Shown here in pieces: positions 1 through 5,547 of a stretch of 7,767 bases of DNA (position 1 is the first letter of the stretch; each line of letters starts with the position of its first letter). The notes under the pieces were generated by a model, which made no database searches, had not been told where the DNA came from, and was given only the letters and a program-made list of their open reading frames with translations. Both the position numbers and the translations under genes were made by a program. The DNA is from Acidimicrobiales bacterium (GTDB lineage: Bacteria; Actinomycetota; Acidimicrobiia; Acidimicrobiales; Poriferisodaliceae): positions 1-7,767 of the forward strand of contig JAHDHM010000107.1 of the NCBI GenBank assembly GCA_020631315.1, given 5' to 3'.

Positions 1-1
1 C

Positions 2-1051
2 GAGGTGACCCTCGACGGCGTGTCGGGCGAGGTGGTGATCGACCCGTCGGACGCCACCCGCGCCGACGTCGAAGCGGCCATCGCCGAGAACGAACGCCGA
101 CGTGAGTTCACCGCGACCTACATGGGCAGGCGAGTCGCCTTCGGGGAGACTCCCATCACCGTCGCGGCCAACGTCGCCACGGGCGCCGACATCGACAGCG
201 GCGTGGCCGCCGGCGCCGACGGTGTCGGCCTGCTCCGCACCGAGTTCCTGTTCCTGGACCGGGACGCGCCCCCGTCGGAGGACGAGCAGCGTGACTTCTA
301 CGCCCGGGCTGTGGAGGCGTTCGACGATCCGGTGGTGATCCGGACGTTCGACATCGGCGGCGACAAGCCCGCCCCCTACCTCGACGTGCCCGAGGAGGAG
401 AACCCGTTCCTCGGCGTGCGTGGCGCCCGCCTCTACCGCCTGTTCCCCGAGCTGTTCGAGGCTCAGGTACGGGCCATCGTCTCGGTCGCCGCCGAGCGGG
501 AGGTCTGGATGATGCTCCCGATGATCACGACGGTCGACGAGGTGATCGAGCTACGGGAGTGGATCGAGAAGATCCGGGCCGATGCGCCCCAGCCGGGGAT
601 CCTGAAGGTCGGCGTCATGGTCGAGGTGCCGGCGATCGCGTTGTCCGCGGATGCGGTGGCACCGCACGTCGATTTCTTCTCCATCGGCAGCAACGACCTG
701 ACCCAGTACGCGATGGCGGCGGACCGCATGAGCGACGGTCTCGGCCACCTCCAAGACCCCCTTCACCCTGCGGTCATGTCGCTGTGTGCGATGACCGCTG
801 CCGCCGGCCGACGCCACGGTGTGCCCGCTGCGGTGTGCGGCCTCGCTGCCGCCGACGCCGACGCGGCCACGCTGTTCGCAGCGATGGGCATCGCCAAGCT
901 CAGCGTCGCCGGGAAGATGGTCAACGAGATCAAGGCGACGATCGACGCCCTGTCACCTGGGGGCGCCGACGAGATGCTGCAGCGAGCCCTGGCTGCGCCC
1001 TCGGCATCAGCTGCTCGTGGCATCGTCGCCGACTGGCGAGCAGCGGTGTGA
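2..1051 (+). CDS. ptsI: PTS Enzyme I (PEP-protein phosphotransferase), C-terminal part, 5' end outside window
   Basis: Enzyme I takes phosphate from phosphoenolpyruvate and passes it to HPr in the cytoplasm. The reading frame is open to the left edge, so the HPr-binding region and the phospho-histidine domain with its active His lie upstream; the first residues visible are the end of that swivelling domain. Counting from the GTG at 5, the PEP-binding TIM barrel is clear: GLLRTEFLFLDR (about 76-87), RTFDIGGDKP (about 113-122), NPFLGVRGARLYR, MMLPMI, VGVMVEVPA, the FFSIGSNDLTQYAMAADR stretch, HPAVMSLC, and the catalytic Cys in VCG (Cys278, base 836). The residue two after that Cys is Leu where Escherichia coli EI has Glu (CGE). 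The stop overlaps the GTG start of the downstream regulator by 4 bases, so the two are probably cotranscribed. Family assignment is secure; the sugar route served is inferred from the mannitol-type genes downstream. Confidence 0.96.
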   Translation, partial: EVTLDGVSGEVVIDPSDATRADVEAAIAENERRREFTATYMGRRVAFGETPITVAANVATGADIDSGVAAGADGVGLLRTEFLFLDRDAPPSEDEQRDFYARAVEAFDDPVVIRTFDIGGDKPAPYLDVPEEENPFLGVRGARLYRLFPELFEAQVRAIVSVAAEREVWMMLPMITTVDEVIELREWIEKIRADAPQPGILKVGVMVEVPAIALSADAVAPHVDFFSIGSNDLTQYAMAADRMSDGLGHLQDPLHPAVMSLCAMTAAAGRRHGVPAAVCGLAAADADAATLFAAMGIAKLSVAGKMVNEIKATIDALSPGGADEMLQRALAAPSASAARGIVADWRAAV

Positions 1052-2530
1052 GCATCCACCTCGACAGCCGGGTCATCCGGATCGCCCGCTGGTTGCTCGA
1101 ACAGACCGAGCCGCACAGCACCGCTGACCTGGCCGCCGACCTCGGACTGAGCCAGCGCGTGGTCCGCTACCGGCTGCCGAACGTCTCGTCGTACCTCGAG
1201 GAACACGGCGTCGGGCTCATCGTCGACGCGACTCCCGAGCAGCGGGCTCGCATCATCGAGGATCTGACCGGCCGTTCCGAAGCACCGCGGGTGTACTCGC
1301 CCGACGAGCGCAGCCACATGATCATCGCGGCCCTGCTCTGGTCGGCGCCGGAGGTGACCTCGCTCGACGTCATCCACGACGAGCTGGAGGTCTCGAAGAC
1401 CTCGGCGCGCCGCGACCTGCGGTTGTGCGAGCCGTGGCTCGAACGCAACGGCCTGCCGCTCATCCGTCGGCCCGGCCAGGGCCTGGTCGTCGCCGGCACC
1501 GAGCGTCGGGTGCGCCAGGTGATGGTGCAGCTCATCCTCGAGACGATCCCCGAGTCCGTGCTCGACGCGTACCTCGGTGACGACGACCGCCGACGCGAGC
1601 AGCAGCAGGCCCGCGTCCCGGTCGGTCTGCGCGAACGGCTGCAGGAGCTGCCCCTCACCGAAGCCGCTGCCATCGTGCGGTCCAGCCCGCTCGGTCGGCG
1701 ACTGGCCGACTCGCGAGCCGAGACCGTGTTCAGCGTCTACCTCGCGGTCACGATCGCCCGCATCGGGATGCGCCGAATGGTCGACGTGGAGGCCGGCCTC
1801 CAGCGCTCGGTGCTCGATCACCCGATCGCGCCCGCGGTCGAAGGCTTGCAGCCGGCGATCGAGGAGCTGCTCGGCGGCACGTTGCTCGACTCCGAACGAG
1901 GGGCCATCACCGAGTATCTGCTCGGACTCGATGCGCTCAACACCGTGTCGGCGCCCGGTGGAGCGATCGACGCTCCTCGATCGCCTCCTCGGCGAGGCCG
2001 CGGACCGGCTCCATCCGGTGCTCATCGACGACGTCGAGCTGCGGCGTGGGGTGAAGTCACACCTGGAACGACTCGTCGTACGCCTCCGCCACGGACTCCC
2101 GGTGCACAACCCACTGCTCGCCGAGGTGCGGGAGCGCTACCCGGATGTGCACGAGGTCGCCGGCGCCCTCGGAGAGCTGCTCGAGAGCCACATCGGCTCG
2201 ACCGTCGCCGACGACGAGGTCGGCTTCCTGACGATGTACCTGTCCGGCGCCATGGAACGGGCGCGCCTGCGTCCTCGCCGTCGGGCGCTCGTGGTCTGCC
2301 CGAGTGGCATGGCGACCGCGTGGGTCCTGGTCTCGCGGATCCAGGCCGAGTTCCCCGAGTTCGATCTGGTCGAGGTGCTGTCGGAGTCGGGCTACGAAGA
2401 GCTCGACCACCGCAACTACGACCTGGTCATCTCGACCGTGCCGGTCGACGAGCACGATGCACCGGTGGTGGTGGTCAGCCCGCTGCTGTCGGCCGGCGAC
2501 GTGAGCCGCGTCAACGCCGCCGCGCCCTGA
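1048..2530 (+). CDS. mtlR: MtlR-like PRD transcriptional activator (HTH-HTH-PRD-PRD-EIIB), frame interrupted once
   Basis: Likely a DNA-binding activator of the downstream mannitol PTS genes, controlled by PTS phosphorylation. The GTG start at 1048 overlaps the ptsI stop (GTGA). With one base skipped near 1954 the product is 493 residues. Domains: winged HTH at about 25-55 (TADLAADLGLSQRVVRYRL), a second HTH at about 108-150 (TSLDVIHDELEVSKTSARRD), PRD1 at about 195-305, PRD2 at about 315-405, and an EIIB-like domain from about 413 with Cys417 in VCPSGMATAW. There is no RNA-binding CAT domain, so it is not a BglG antiterminator. The EIIA domain that ends B. subtilis MtlR (694 residues) is absent. 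PRD2 keeps His338; the other three expected PRD histidines are tyrosines (231, 290, 397). The first part is read in the frame of 1048, the last in the frame of 1952. The break may be a sequencing error, a mutation or recoding. The direct target is inferred from position. Confidence 0.85.
1951..1962 (+). other. Frameshift site in the PRD regulator
   Basis: Before this point the regulator reads well in one frame (ending ...LDALNTVSAP); after it, only the next frame (+1) carries PRD2 and the EIIB-like domain (VERSTLLDRLLGEAADRLHPV...). The local bases are GCG CCC GGT GGA. Removing one C, or reading CCCG as a four-base codon, gives GCG CCx GTG GAG and joins the two halves as ...TVSAPVERSTLL.... 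The break falls in the linker between PRD1 and PRD2. The original frame has no stop until 2805, so without correction an abnormal long product with no PRD2 or EIIB would be made. Confidence 0.8.
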
Positions 2531-2553
2531 CACACCGACTCGGTGTCGGTGTG
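2531..2553 (+). terminator. Hairpin immediately after the regulator stop codon
   Basis: CACACCGAC (2531-2539) pairs perfectly with GTCGGTGTG (2545-2553) around a 5-base loop, starting at the base after the stop. There is no T-run after it, so classical intrinsic termination is not shown. It may protect the 3' end of, or end, the ptsI-regulator transcript. Confidence 0.45.
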
Positions 2554-2572
2554 ATGTGCCGATCCGACCGCA

Positions 2573-2584
2573 GCCGTCGATTGT
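2573..2584 (+). repeat. Direct repeat copy 1, GCCGTCGATTGT
   Basis: An exact 12-base match to 2747-2758, 174 bases downstream, both inside the regulator-mtlA intergenic region. The GATTGT core occurs a third time at 2709-2714. This could be a protein-binding half-site. Confidence 0.5.
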
Positions 2585-2654
2585 TTCGACTTGCTGTCGT
2601 CCGTCTGTCTGGACCATTGCCCCGGGCCCGTGCGCGCCGATCAACCAGACGACC

Positions 2655-2665
2655 ACACTGCGTGT
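2655..2665. promoter_or_regulatory. Weaker dyad ACAC-N3-GTGT, possible operator
   Basis: ACAC (2655-2658), TGC, GTGT (2662-2665): a perfect 4-3-4 dyad sharing the CAC-N3-GTG core with the two stronger dyads downstream. Its centre (2660) is 41 bases from the next, near four helical turns. Confidence 0.3.
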
Positions 2666-2693
2666 CCCTATGGCCCGAAATGACCCTTCAGCG

Positions 2694-2708
2694 TGGCACA
2701 GCGTGCCA
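2694..2708. promoter_or_regulatory. Palindrome TGGCAC-N3-GTGCCA, candidate operator
   Basis: A perfect 6-3-6 inverted repeat centred on 2701, about 150 bases upstream of the mtlA start. Its geometry suits a dimeric regulator. It is not the CAC-N6-GTG arrangement of the known B. subtilis MtlR box, so the binding protein is not identified. Confidence 0.45.
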
Positions 2709-2746
2709 GATTGTCCTTGTTCCACGCTGCCAAACCCGCCCGATTC

Positions 2747-2758
2747 GCCGTCGATTGT
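2747..2758 (+). repeat. Direct repeat copy 2, GCCGTCGATTGT
   Basis: Second exact copy of the 12-base repeat. It runs into TTGTCACA (2755-2762), which resembles one half of the TTGNCACA-type operator described for B. subtilis MtlR; the opposite half is not present at the expected spacing. Confidence 0.5.
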
Positions 2759-2792
2759 CACATCGTCGGGACGACTATTTGGGAGTGGCACG

Positions 2793-2807
2793 CGTCACAC
2801 CGTGACG
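2793..2807. promoter_or_regulatory. Palindrome CGTCAC-N3-GTGACG, candidate operator
   Basis: A perfect 6-3-6 inverted repeat centred on 2800, 99 bases from the similar dyad at 2701 and about 50 bases before mtlA. Its right half could overlap a -35 element (GTGACG), so binding here might affect polymerase directly. Confidence 0.45.
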
Positions 2808-2832
2808 GAAGTATGTCGGGCGCATTATCAAT

Positions 2833-2842
2833 TGGGGGAGGA
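2833..2842 (+). promoter_or_regulatory. Strong ribosome binding site of mtlA
   Basis: The purine run TTGGGGGAGGA covers this segment, with GGAGG ending about 8 bases before the ATG at 2851. It fixes that ATG as the start and predicts efficient translation. Confidence 0.75.
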
Positions 2843-2850
2843 ACCCACGC

Positions 2851-3999
2851 ATGCTTGCACGTATTCAACGTCTTGGCGGCTTCCTTTCCAGCATGGTCAT
2901 TCCCAACATCGGCGCCTTCATCGCCTGGGGTTTGATCACGGCACTGTTCATTCCGACAGGCTGGCTGGCAAAGACGTCGCTCGACTGGGACTGGGGCGAG
3001 ATCACCGGTGATCTCGTCGGCCCGATGATCAAGTACATGCTGCCCGCACTCGTTGCGTACAGCGGCGGTAAGTTGATCCACGGCCACCGTGGCGGCGTCG
3101 CAGCCGTCGTGGGTGTGTTCGGCGTGATCGGTGGCGCTGCCACCGAGATCACCTCGAACGGCGAGGCGGTCGGCATCGACCCGCCGCAGTTCCTGGGCGC
3201 CATGATCATCGGCCCGCTGGCCGGTTACGTCATGCGTGAGATCGACAACCGTCTCGAGGACAAGGCTCCGGCCGGCTTCGAGATGCTCGTCAACAACTTC
3301 TCGCAGGGCATCGCCGCCACCGTCGTCGCACTCGTCGGCTACGTCGTCATCGGCCCGGTCATGTCGACCGTCGCCGAGGCGTTCGGCAGCATGGTCGAGG
3401 GCATCGACGACGCAGGCCTCCTGCCGCTGATGGACCTTCCGATCGAGGTCGGCAAGGTGCTGTTCCTGAACAACGCGATCAACCACGGCGTCCTGACGCC
3501 GCTCGGTACCGCAGATGTCGCCGAGAACGGCCGCTCCATCTACTTCATGCTCGAGTCGAACCCCGGCCCCGGCCTCGGTCTGCTGCTCGCCTACTGGTTC
3601 GCCGGCAAGGGCCTCGCCAAGCAGTCCGCTCCTGGCTCGATCATCATCCACTTCTTCGGTGGCATCCACGAGGTGTACTTCCCGTACGTCCTCATGAACC
3701 CGGTCATGATCGGCGCCATGTGGGCCGGCGGTATCTCCGCCGACATCGTGTTCAGCATCTTCGACGCCGGGCTCACGGGTCCGCCTTCGCCCGGCTCGAT
3801 CTTCGCCTACATCACCTTCCTGCCCTCTGAGGGTGCGGCAGCGTTCGGTGTCTTCGCCGGTATCGCCGTGGGTGCTGCGGCGGCGTTCTTCGTCGGTGTC
3901 ATCCTGCTGCGGATGTTCCCGGTCAAGGACGTCAACGACACCAGCGACGACACGTCGATGGGCGATGCACTGGCCGGCGTCCCCGGAGTCGGGGCCTGA
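2851..3999 (+). CDS. mtlA: PTS mannitol-type transporter, EIIC membrane subunit
   Basis: Integral membrane channel that carries mannitol (or a close hexitol) across the membrane while EIIB phosphorylates it to the 1-phosphate. The 382-residue product matches E. coli MtlA from its first residues (RLGGFLSSMVIPNIGAFIAW, ITALFIPTGW) through EMLVNNFS, FLNNAINHG (His212, equivalent to E. coli His195), ESNPGPGLGLLLAY, AKQSAPGS, and the signature GGIHEVYFPYVLMNP (270-284; Glu274 equivalent to Glu257), ending with SPGSIF. It stops after the membrane domain: unlike E. coli MtlA it has no fused EIIB or EIIA, which follow as separate genes. About 17 extra residues lie before His212 relative to E. coli, in the segments around WDWGEIT and AATEITSNGEAVGI. 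The start is supported by a strong ribosome binding site. It is the first gene of the mtl operon, behind a control region of about 320 bases. Confidence 0.95.
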   Translation: MLARIQRLGGFLSSMVIPNIGAFIAWGLITALFIPTGWLAKTSLDWDWGEITGDLVGPMIKYMLPALVAYSGGKLIHGHRGGVAAVVGVFGVIGGAATEITSNGEAVGIDPPQFLGAMIIGPLAGYVMREIDNRLEDKAPAGFEMLVNNFSQGIAATVVALVGYVVIGPVMSTVAEAFGSMVEGIDDAGLLPLMDLPIEVGKVLFLNNAINHGVLTPLGTADVAENGRSIYFMLESNPGPGLGLLLAYWFAGKGLAKQSAPGSIIIHFFGGIHEVYFPYVLMNPVMIGAMWAGGISADIVFSIFDAGLTGPPSPGSIFAYITFLPSEGAAAFGVFAGIAVGAAAAFFVGVILLRMFPVKDVNDTSDDTSMGDALAGVPGVGA

Positions 4000-4010
4000 G
4001 CCACTGATCC

Positions 4011-4046
4011 TCGGGGGCTGGGTGTGCAGGGATGCCCAGCCCCCGA
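4011..4046 (+). other. Perfect 12-bp intercistronic hairpin between EIIC and EIIB genes
   Basis: TCGGGGGCTGGG (4011-4022) pairs perfectly with CCCAGCCCCCGA (4035-4046) around a 12-base loop. It starts 11 bases after the EIIC stop and ends 31 bases before the EIIB start. No T-run follows. It may be a partial terminator, or an mRNA processing or stability element that lets the membrane and soluble subunits be made in different amounts. Confidence 0.7.
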
Positions 4047-4077
4047 ATGATCTACCTGGGTGGAAAGGGAGAATTTC

Positions 4078-4407
4078 ATGAGCGACCGAATCACGAAGTC
4101 ACCGGACGAGATCGATCTGATCGTGTTCGCGTGCGAAGCGGGCATGGGAAGCAGCCTCATGGGTGCCAACCAGCTCAAGAAGATGGTCAAGAAGGCGAAG
4201 CTCGACATCAACGTCGTGCACTGCCCGGTTGGCCAGCTGACCGACGCTGCCGACGTCATCGTCGTGCACAACGGTCTGGCCAAGCAGGCCCGCGAAGCGG
4301 TGCCCAGCGCGGCCATCATCCCGATCACGCTGTTCATGAACGACCCTGCGGTGAAGGGTCTGGTCGAGGACCTCAAGGCCGGCTCGACCATCACCTCCGT
4401 CCTGTGA
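4078..4407 (+). CDS. PTS mannitol-type EIIB subunit (stand-alone)
   Basis: Cytoplasmic phosphocarrier that accepts phosphate on a cysteine from EIIA and passes it to the sugar bound by EIIC. The 109-residue product has the EIIB-mannitol loop FACEAGMGSSLMGANQLKK, with the active Cys at residue 19 (E. coli MtlA Cys384 lies in ACDAGMGSSAMGA). The rest follows the Rossmann-like fold: NVVHCPVGQL, ADVIVVHNGLAKQA, IIPITLFMND. I chose the ATG at 4078 because GGAAAGGGAG (4062-4071) sits 6 bases before it; an upstream in-frame ATG at 4060 would place this site inside the coding region. The gene follows EIIC after a 78-base gap with a strong hairpin, and its stop overlaps the EIIA start (GTGA), suggesting coupled translation of EIIB and EIIA. 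Confidence 0.95.
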   Translation: MSDRITKSPDEIDLIVFACEAGMGSSLMGANQLKKMVKKAKLDINVVHCPVGQLTDAADVIVVHNGLAKQAREAVPSAAIIPITLFMNDPAVKGLVEDLKAGSTITSVL

Positions 4408-4871
4408 GCGGGGTCACCAACCCGCTCGAGGTCCTGGGGCTCGAGGACGTCCTCGTCGGCTGCACTGCCGACTCCATGAAGGATGCGATCGAGCTCGTGG
4501 GCGGCTGCCTCGTCGAGAGGGGTGCGGTGTCCGCGGAGTACGTCTCCGGGATGCACGCACGTGAGGAGGTCATGACGACCTACCTCGGCAACGGCATCGC
4601 CCTGCCCCACGGGGTTCTCGAGAGCAAGCAGTACATCGAGCGCACGGCGATCGTCGTTGCTCAGTTTCCTGCAGGTGTGGACTGGGTGCACGGGACCGCC
4701 CATCTCGTCGTCGGCTTGGCGGCCGTCGGCGAGGACCACATCGCTGTTCTCGCGCAGCTGGCAGAGGTTCTCCAAGACGAGGACCTCTGCCAGCATCTCT
4801 CCACCGTCGATGATCCGGCGGTCATCCACACCCATCTGACCACGGCGCCCGACGAGGAAGACGACGACTGA
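4404..4871 (+). CDS. mtlF: PTS mannitol-type EIIA subunit (stand-alone)
   Basis: Cytoplasmic phosphocarrier that takes phosphate from HPr and gives it to EIIB. The 155-residue product matches the EIIA-mannitol/fructose fold: AIELVGGCLVERGAVSAEYV, then the active-site segment YLGNGIALPHG with His69 (E. coli MtlA His554 in YLGESIAVPHG), then TAIVVAQFPAGVDW, HLVVGLAAVGEDHIAVLAQL and a C-terminal helix ending in an acidic tail (DEEDDD). The GTG at 4404 overlaps the EIIB stop by 4 bases and gives the expected family length; the longer open frame upstream is only the shadow of EIIB. The stop overlaps the ATG of ptsH by one base. Because the upstream regulator lacks its own EIIA domain, this protein is the only mannitol EIIA visible here and may also take part in controlling the regulator (inference). 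Confidence 0.94.
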   Translation: MSGVTNPLEVLGLEDVLVGCTADSMKDAIELVGGCLVERGAVSAEYVSGMHAREEVMTTYLGNGIALPHGVLESKQYIERTAIVVAQFPAGVDWVHGTAHLVVGLAAVGEDHIAVLAQLAEVLQDEDLCQHLSTVDDPAVIHTHLTTAPDEEDDD

Positions 4872-5134
4872 TGAGCACACTCACCTCCGAGGTCACCGTG
4901 ACCAACCCGCAGGGCCTGCACGCACGCCCCGCGGCCGAACTCGTCGAGCTCATGAAGAGCCTCGACGCCAACGTGACGATCAACGTCGGCGAGAAGACCG
5001 CCAAGGCCAACAGCATCATGAGCGTGTTGGCTCTGGGCGCCTCGACCGGCGCCGTCGCCACCATCGAGGCCGAGGGCCCCGACGCCGAGAAGGCGATCGA
5101 CGCCGTCACCGAGATCCTTCGCTCCGACGACTGA
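4871..5134 (+). CDS. ptsH: Phosphocarrier protein HPr
   Basis: Small cytoplasmic carrier that takes phosphate from Enzyme I and passes it to EIIA. The 87-residue product has the HPr active site NPQGLHARPAAELVELM with His17 (equivalent to the usual His15). The segment AKANSIMSVLALGAS has Ser48 at the regulatory Ser46 position; no HPr kinase gene is visible in this window. The ATG overlaps the EIIA stop (TGATG), and a GAGGAAG sequence lies about 10 bases before it inside the EIIA gene. Placing ptsH at the end of the mannitol gene set, rather than beside ptsI, makes the operon self-sufficient for the soluble relay downstream of EI. Length and motifs are typical, so the call is secure; whether another HPr exists in the genome cannot be seen. 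Confidence 0.96.
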   Translation: MSTLTSEVTVTNPQGLHARPAAELVELMKSLDANVTINVGEKTAKANSIMSVLALGASTGAVATIEAEGPDAEKAIDAVTEILRSDD

Positions 5135-5193
5135 CGTCGGCGCCGGAATCAGCACGTTCGCCCACTCCCCCACGAGCTCACCGAGGACACGTC

Positions 5194-5496
5194 ATGGCCC
5201 GTCTGGACCAGGAAGCACTCATCGCCGTCACCCGCACCAACCTCGACGCCACCGACGACCCGTCGGGCGCCGCGGACCTGGTCTGTGAGAAGGGCGCGGT
5301 GATCGTCGCCGCTGATCAGATGGACCTGAAGGCGGCGTTCAAGCGTGCGAAGAAGCTCCCGGGCTACAAGTGGGTGGTCATCCACCGTGCCGATCTCTTC
5401 GCTGCAAACCCTCTGTCGCTCGGCTCCAAGGCCGGGATCATCGACGAGAACGGCAACATGCTGAAGAACGCGGACGTGCCCCGCAAGAAGCTCTGA
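5194..5496 (+). CDS. Uncharacterised 100-residue protein at the end of the PTS operon
   Basis: I do not recognise this protein. It begins MARLDQEALIAVTRTNLDAT, has no signal peptide or membrane segment, and is rich in Lys and Arg in its second half (AAFKRAKKLPGYKW, ending VPRKKL), with one Cys (LVCEKGAV). Hydrophobic stretches (GAVIVAADQM, KWVVIHRADLF) suggest a small alpha/beta soluble fold. It starts 59 bases after ptsH in the same direction, with GAGGA (5182-5186) about 7 bases before the ATG, and codon use like its neighbours, so it is probably translated and may be the last gene of the operon. A hairpin follows it, separating it from the next gene. A role tied to the PTS is guilt by position only. 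Confidence 0.75.
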   Translation: MARLDQEALIAVTRTNLDATDDPSGAADLVCEKGAVIVAADQMDLKAAFKRAKKLPGYKWVVIHRADLFAANPLSLGSKAGIIDENGNMLKNADVPRKKL

Positions 5497-5511
5497 GCGA
5501 GGCCGCGGACC

Positions 5512-5547
5512 TGGGACCTGCCCCGATTCGTTCGGCGGCAGGTCCTA
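5512..5547 (+). terminator. Hairpin ending the PTS operon
   Basis: GGACCTGCC (5514-5522) pairs perfectly with GGCAGGTCC (5537-5545), extended by one G-T and one T-A pair outward. The loop contains a further CCGA/TCGG pairing (5523-5526 with 5532-5535). It lies 15 bases after the small gene's stop. There is no T-run, so termination strength is uncertain, but it is the best candidate for the operon end. Confidence 0.55.

Larger units (their letters stand above)
2554..2850 (+). promoter_or_regulatory. Control region upstream of mtlA, no convincing gene
   Basis: This stretch has visibly more A/T than its surroundings, and its open frames show no recognisable protein. It holds an exact direct repeat of GCCGTCGATTGT (2573-2584 and 2747-2758), three dyads with a CAC-N3-GTG core (centres 2660, 2701, 2800), a short GTCGA-N5-TCGAC dyad (2576-2590), and a ribosome binding site next to mtlA. 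Possible but weak promoter elements are TTGTCA (2755-2760) followed by GACTATTT (2773-2780), and GTGACG (2802-2807) with CATTAT (2823-2828) at a short 15-base spacing. I infer that the mtlA operon promoter and activator sites lie here; the exact start is not resolved. Confidence 0.6.

Noticed and set aside
763..2109. 448-codon open frame on the - strand opposite ptsI and the regulator
   Set aside because: It has no recognisable domain, is rich in Arg and low-complexity stretches, and lies opposite two genes with clear family matches; long antisense frames are usual in high-GC DNA.
2694..2708. TGGCAC as a sigma-54 -24 element
   Set aside because: The matching TTGC-type -12 element is missing at the required spacing, and sigma-54 is not expected in actinobacteria.
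1957..2805. Continuation of the regulator's first frame to a stop at 2805
   Set aside because: After about 1956 this frame turns into Arg/Pro/Ala-rich sequence without PRD features, while the neighbouring frame carries PRD2 and EIIB.
2556..3011. 151-codon + strand frame covering the mtlA control region
   Set aside because: It runs into the start of mtlA out of frame, shows no family features, and overlaps DNA with clear regulatory structure.
2758..3669. 303-codon - strand frame opposite mtlA
   Set aside because: It mirrors the coding strand of an unmistakable EIIC and reads as a charged, featureless product rich in Asp, Glu and Ala.
4032..4403. Upstream extension of the EIIA frame through the EIIB gene
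   Set aside because: The GTG at 4404 gives the normal EIIA length; upstream the frame is only a shadow of EIIB.
5124..5140. CCGACG-N5-CGTCGG hairpin around the ptsH stop
   Set aside because: Only 6 bp, in GC-rich DNA where such dyads are frequent, and expected partly by chance from Asp codons at the gene end.
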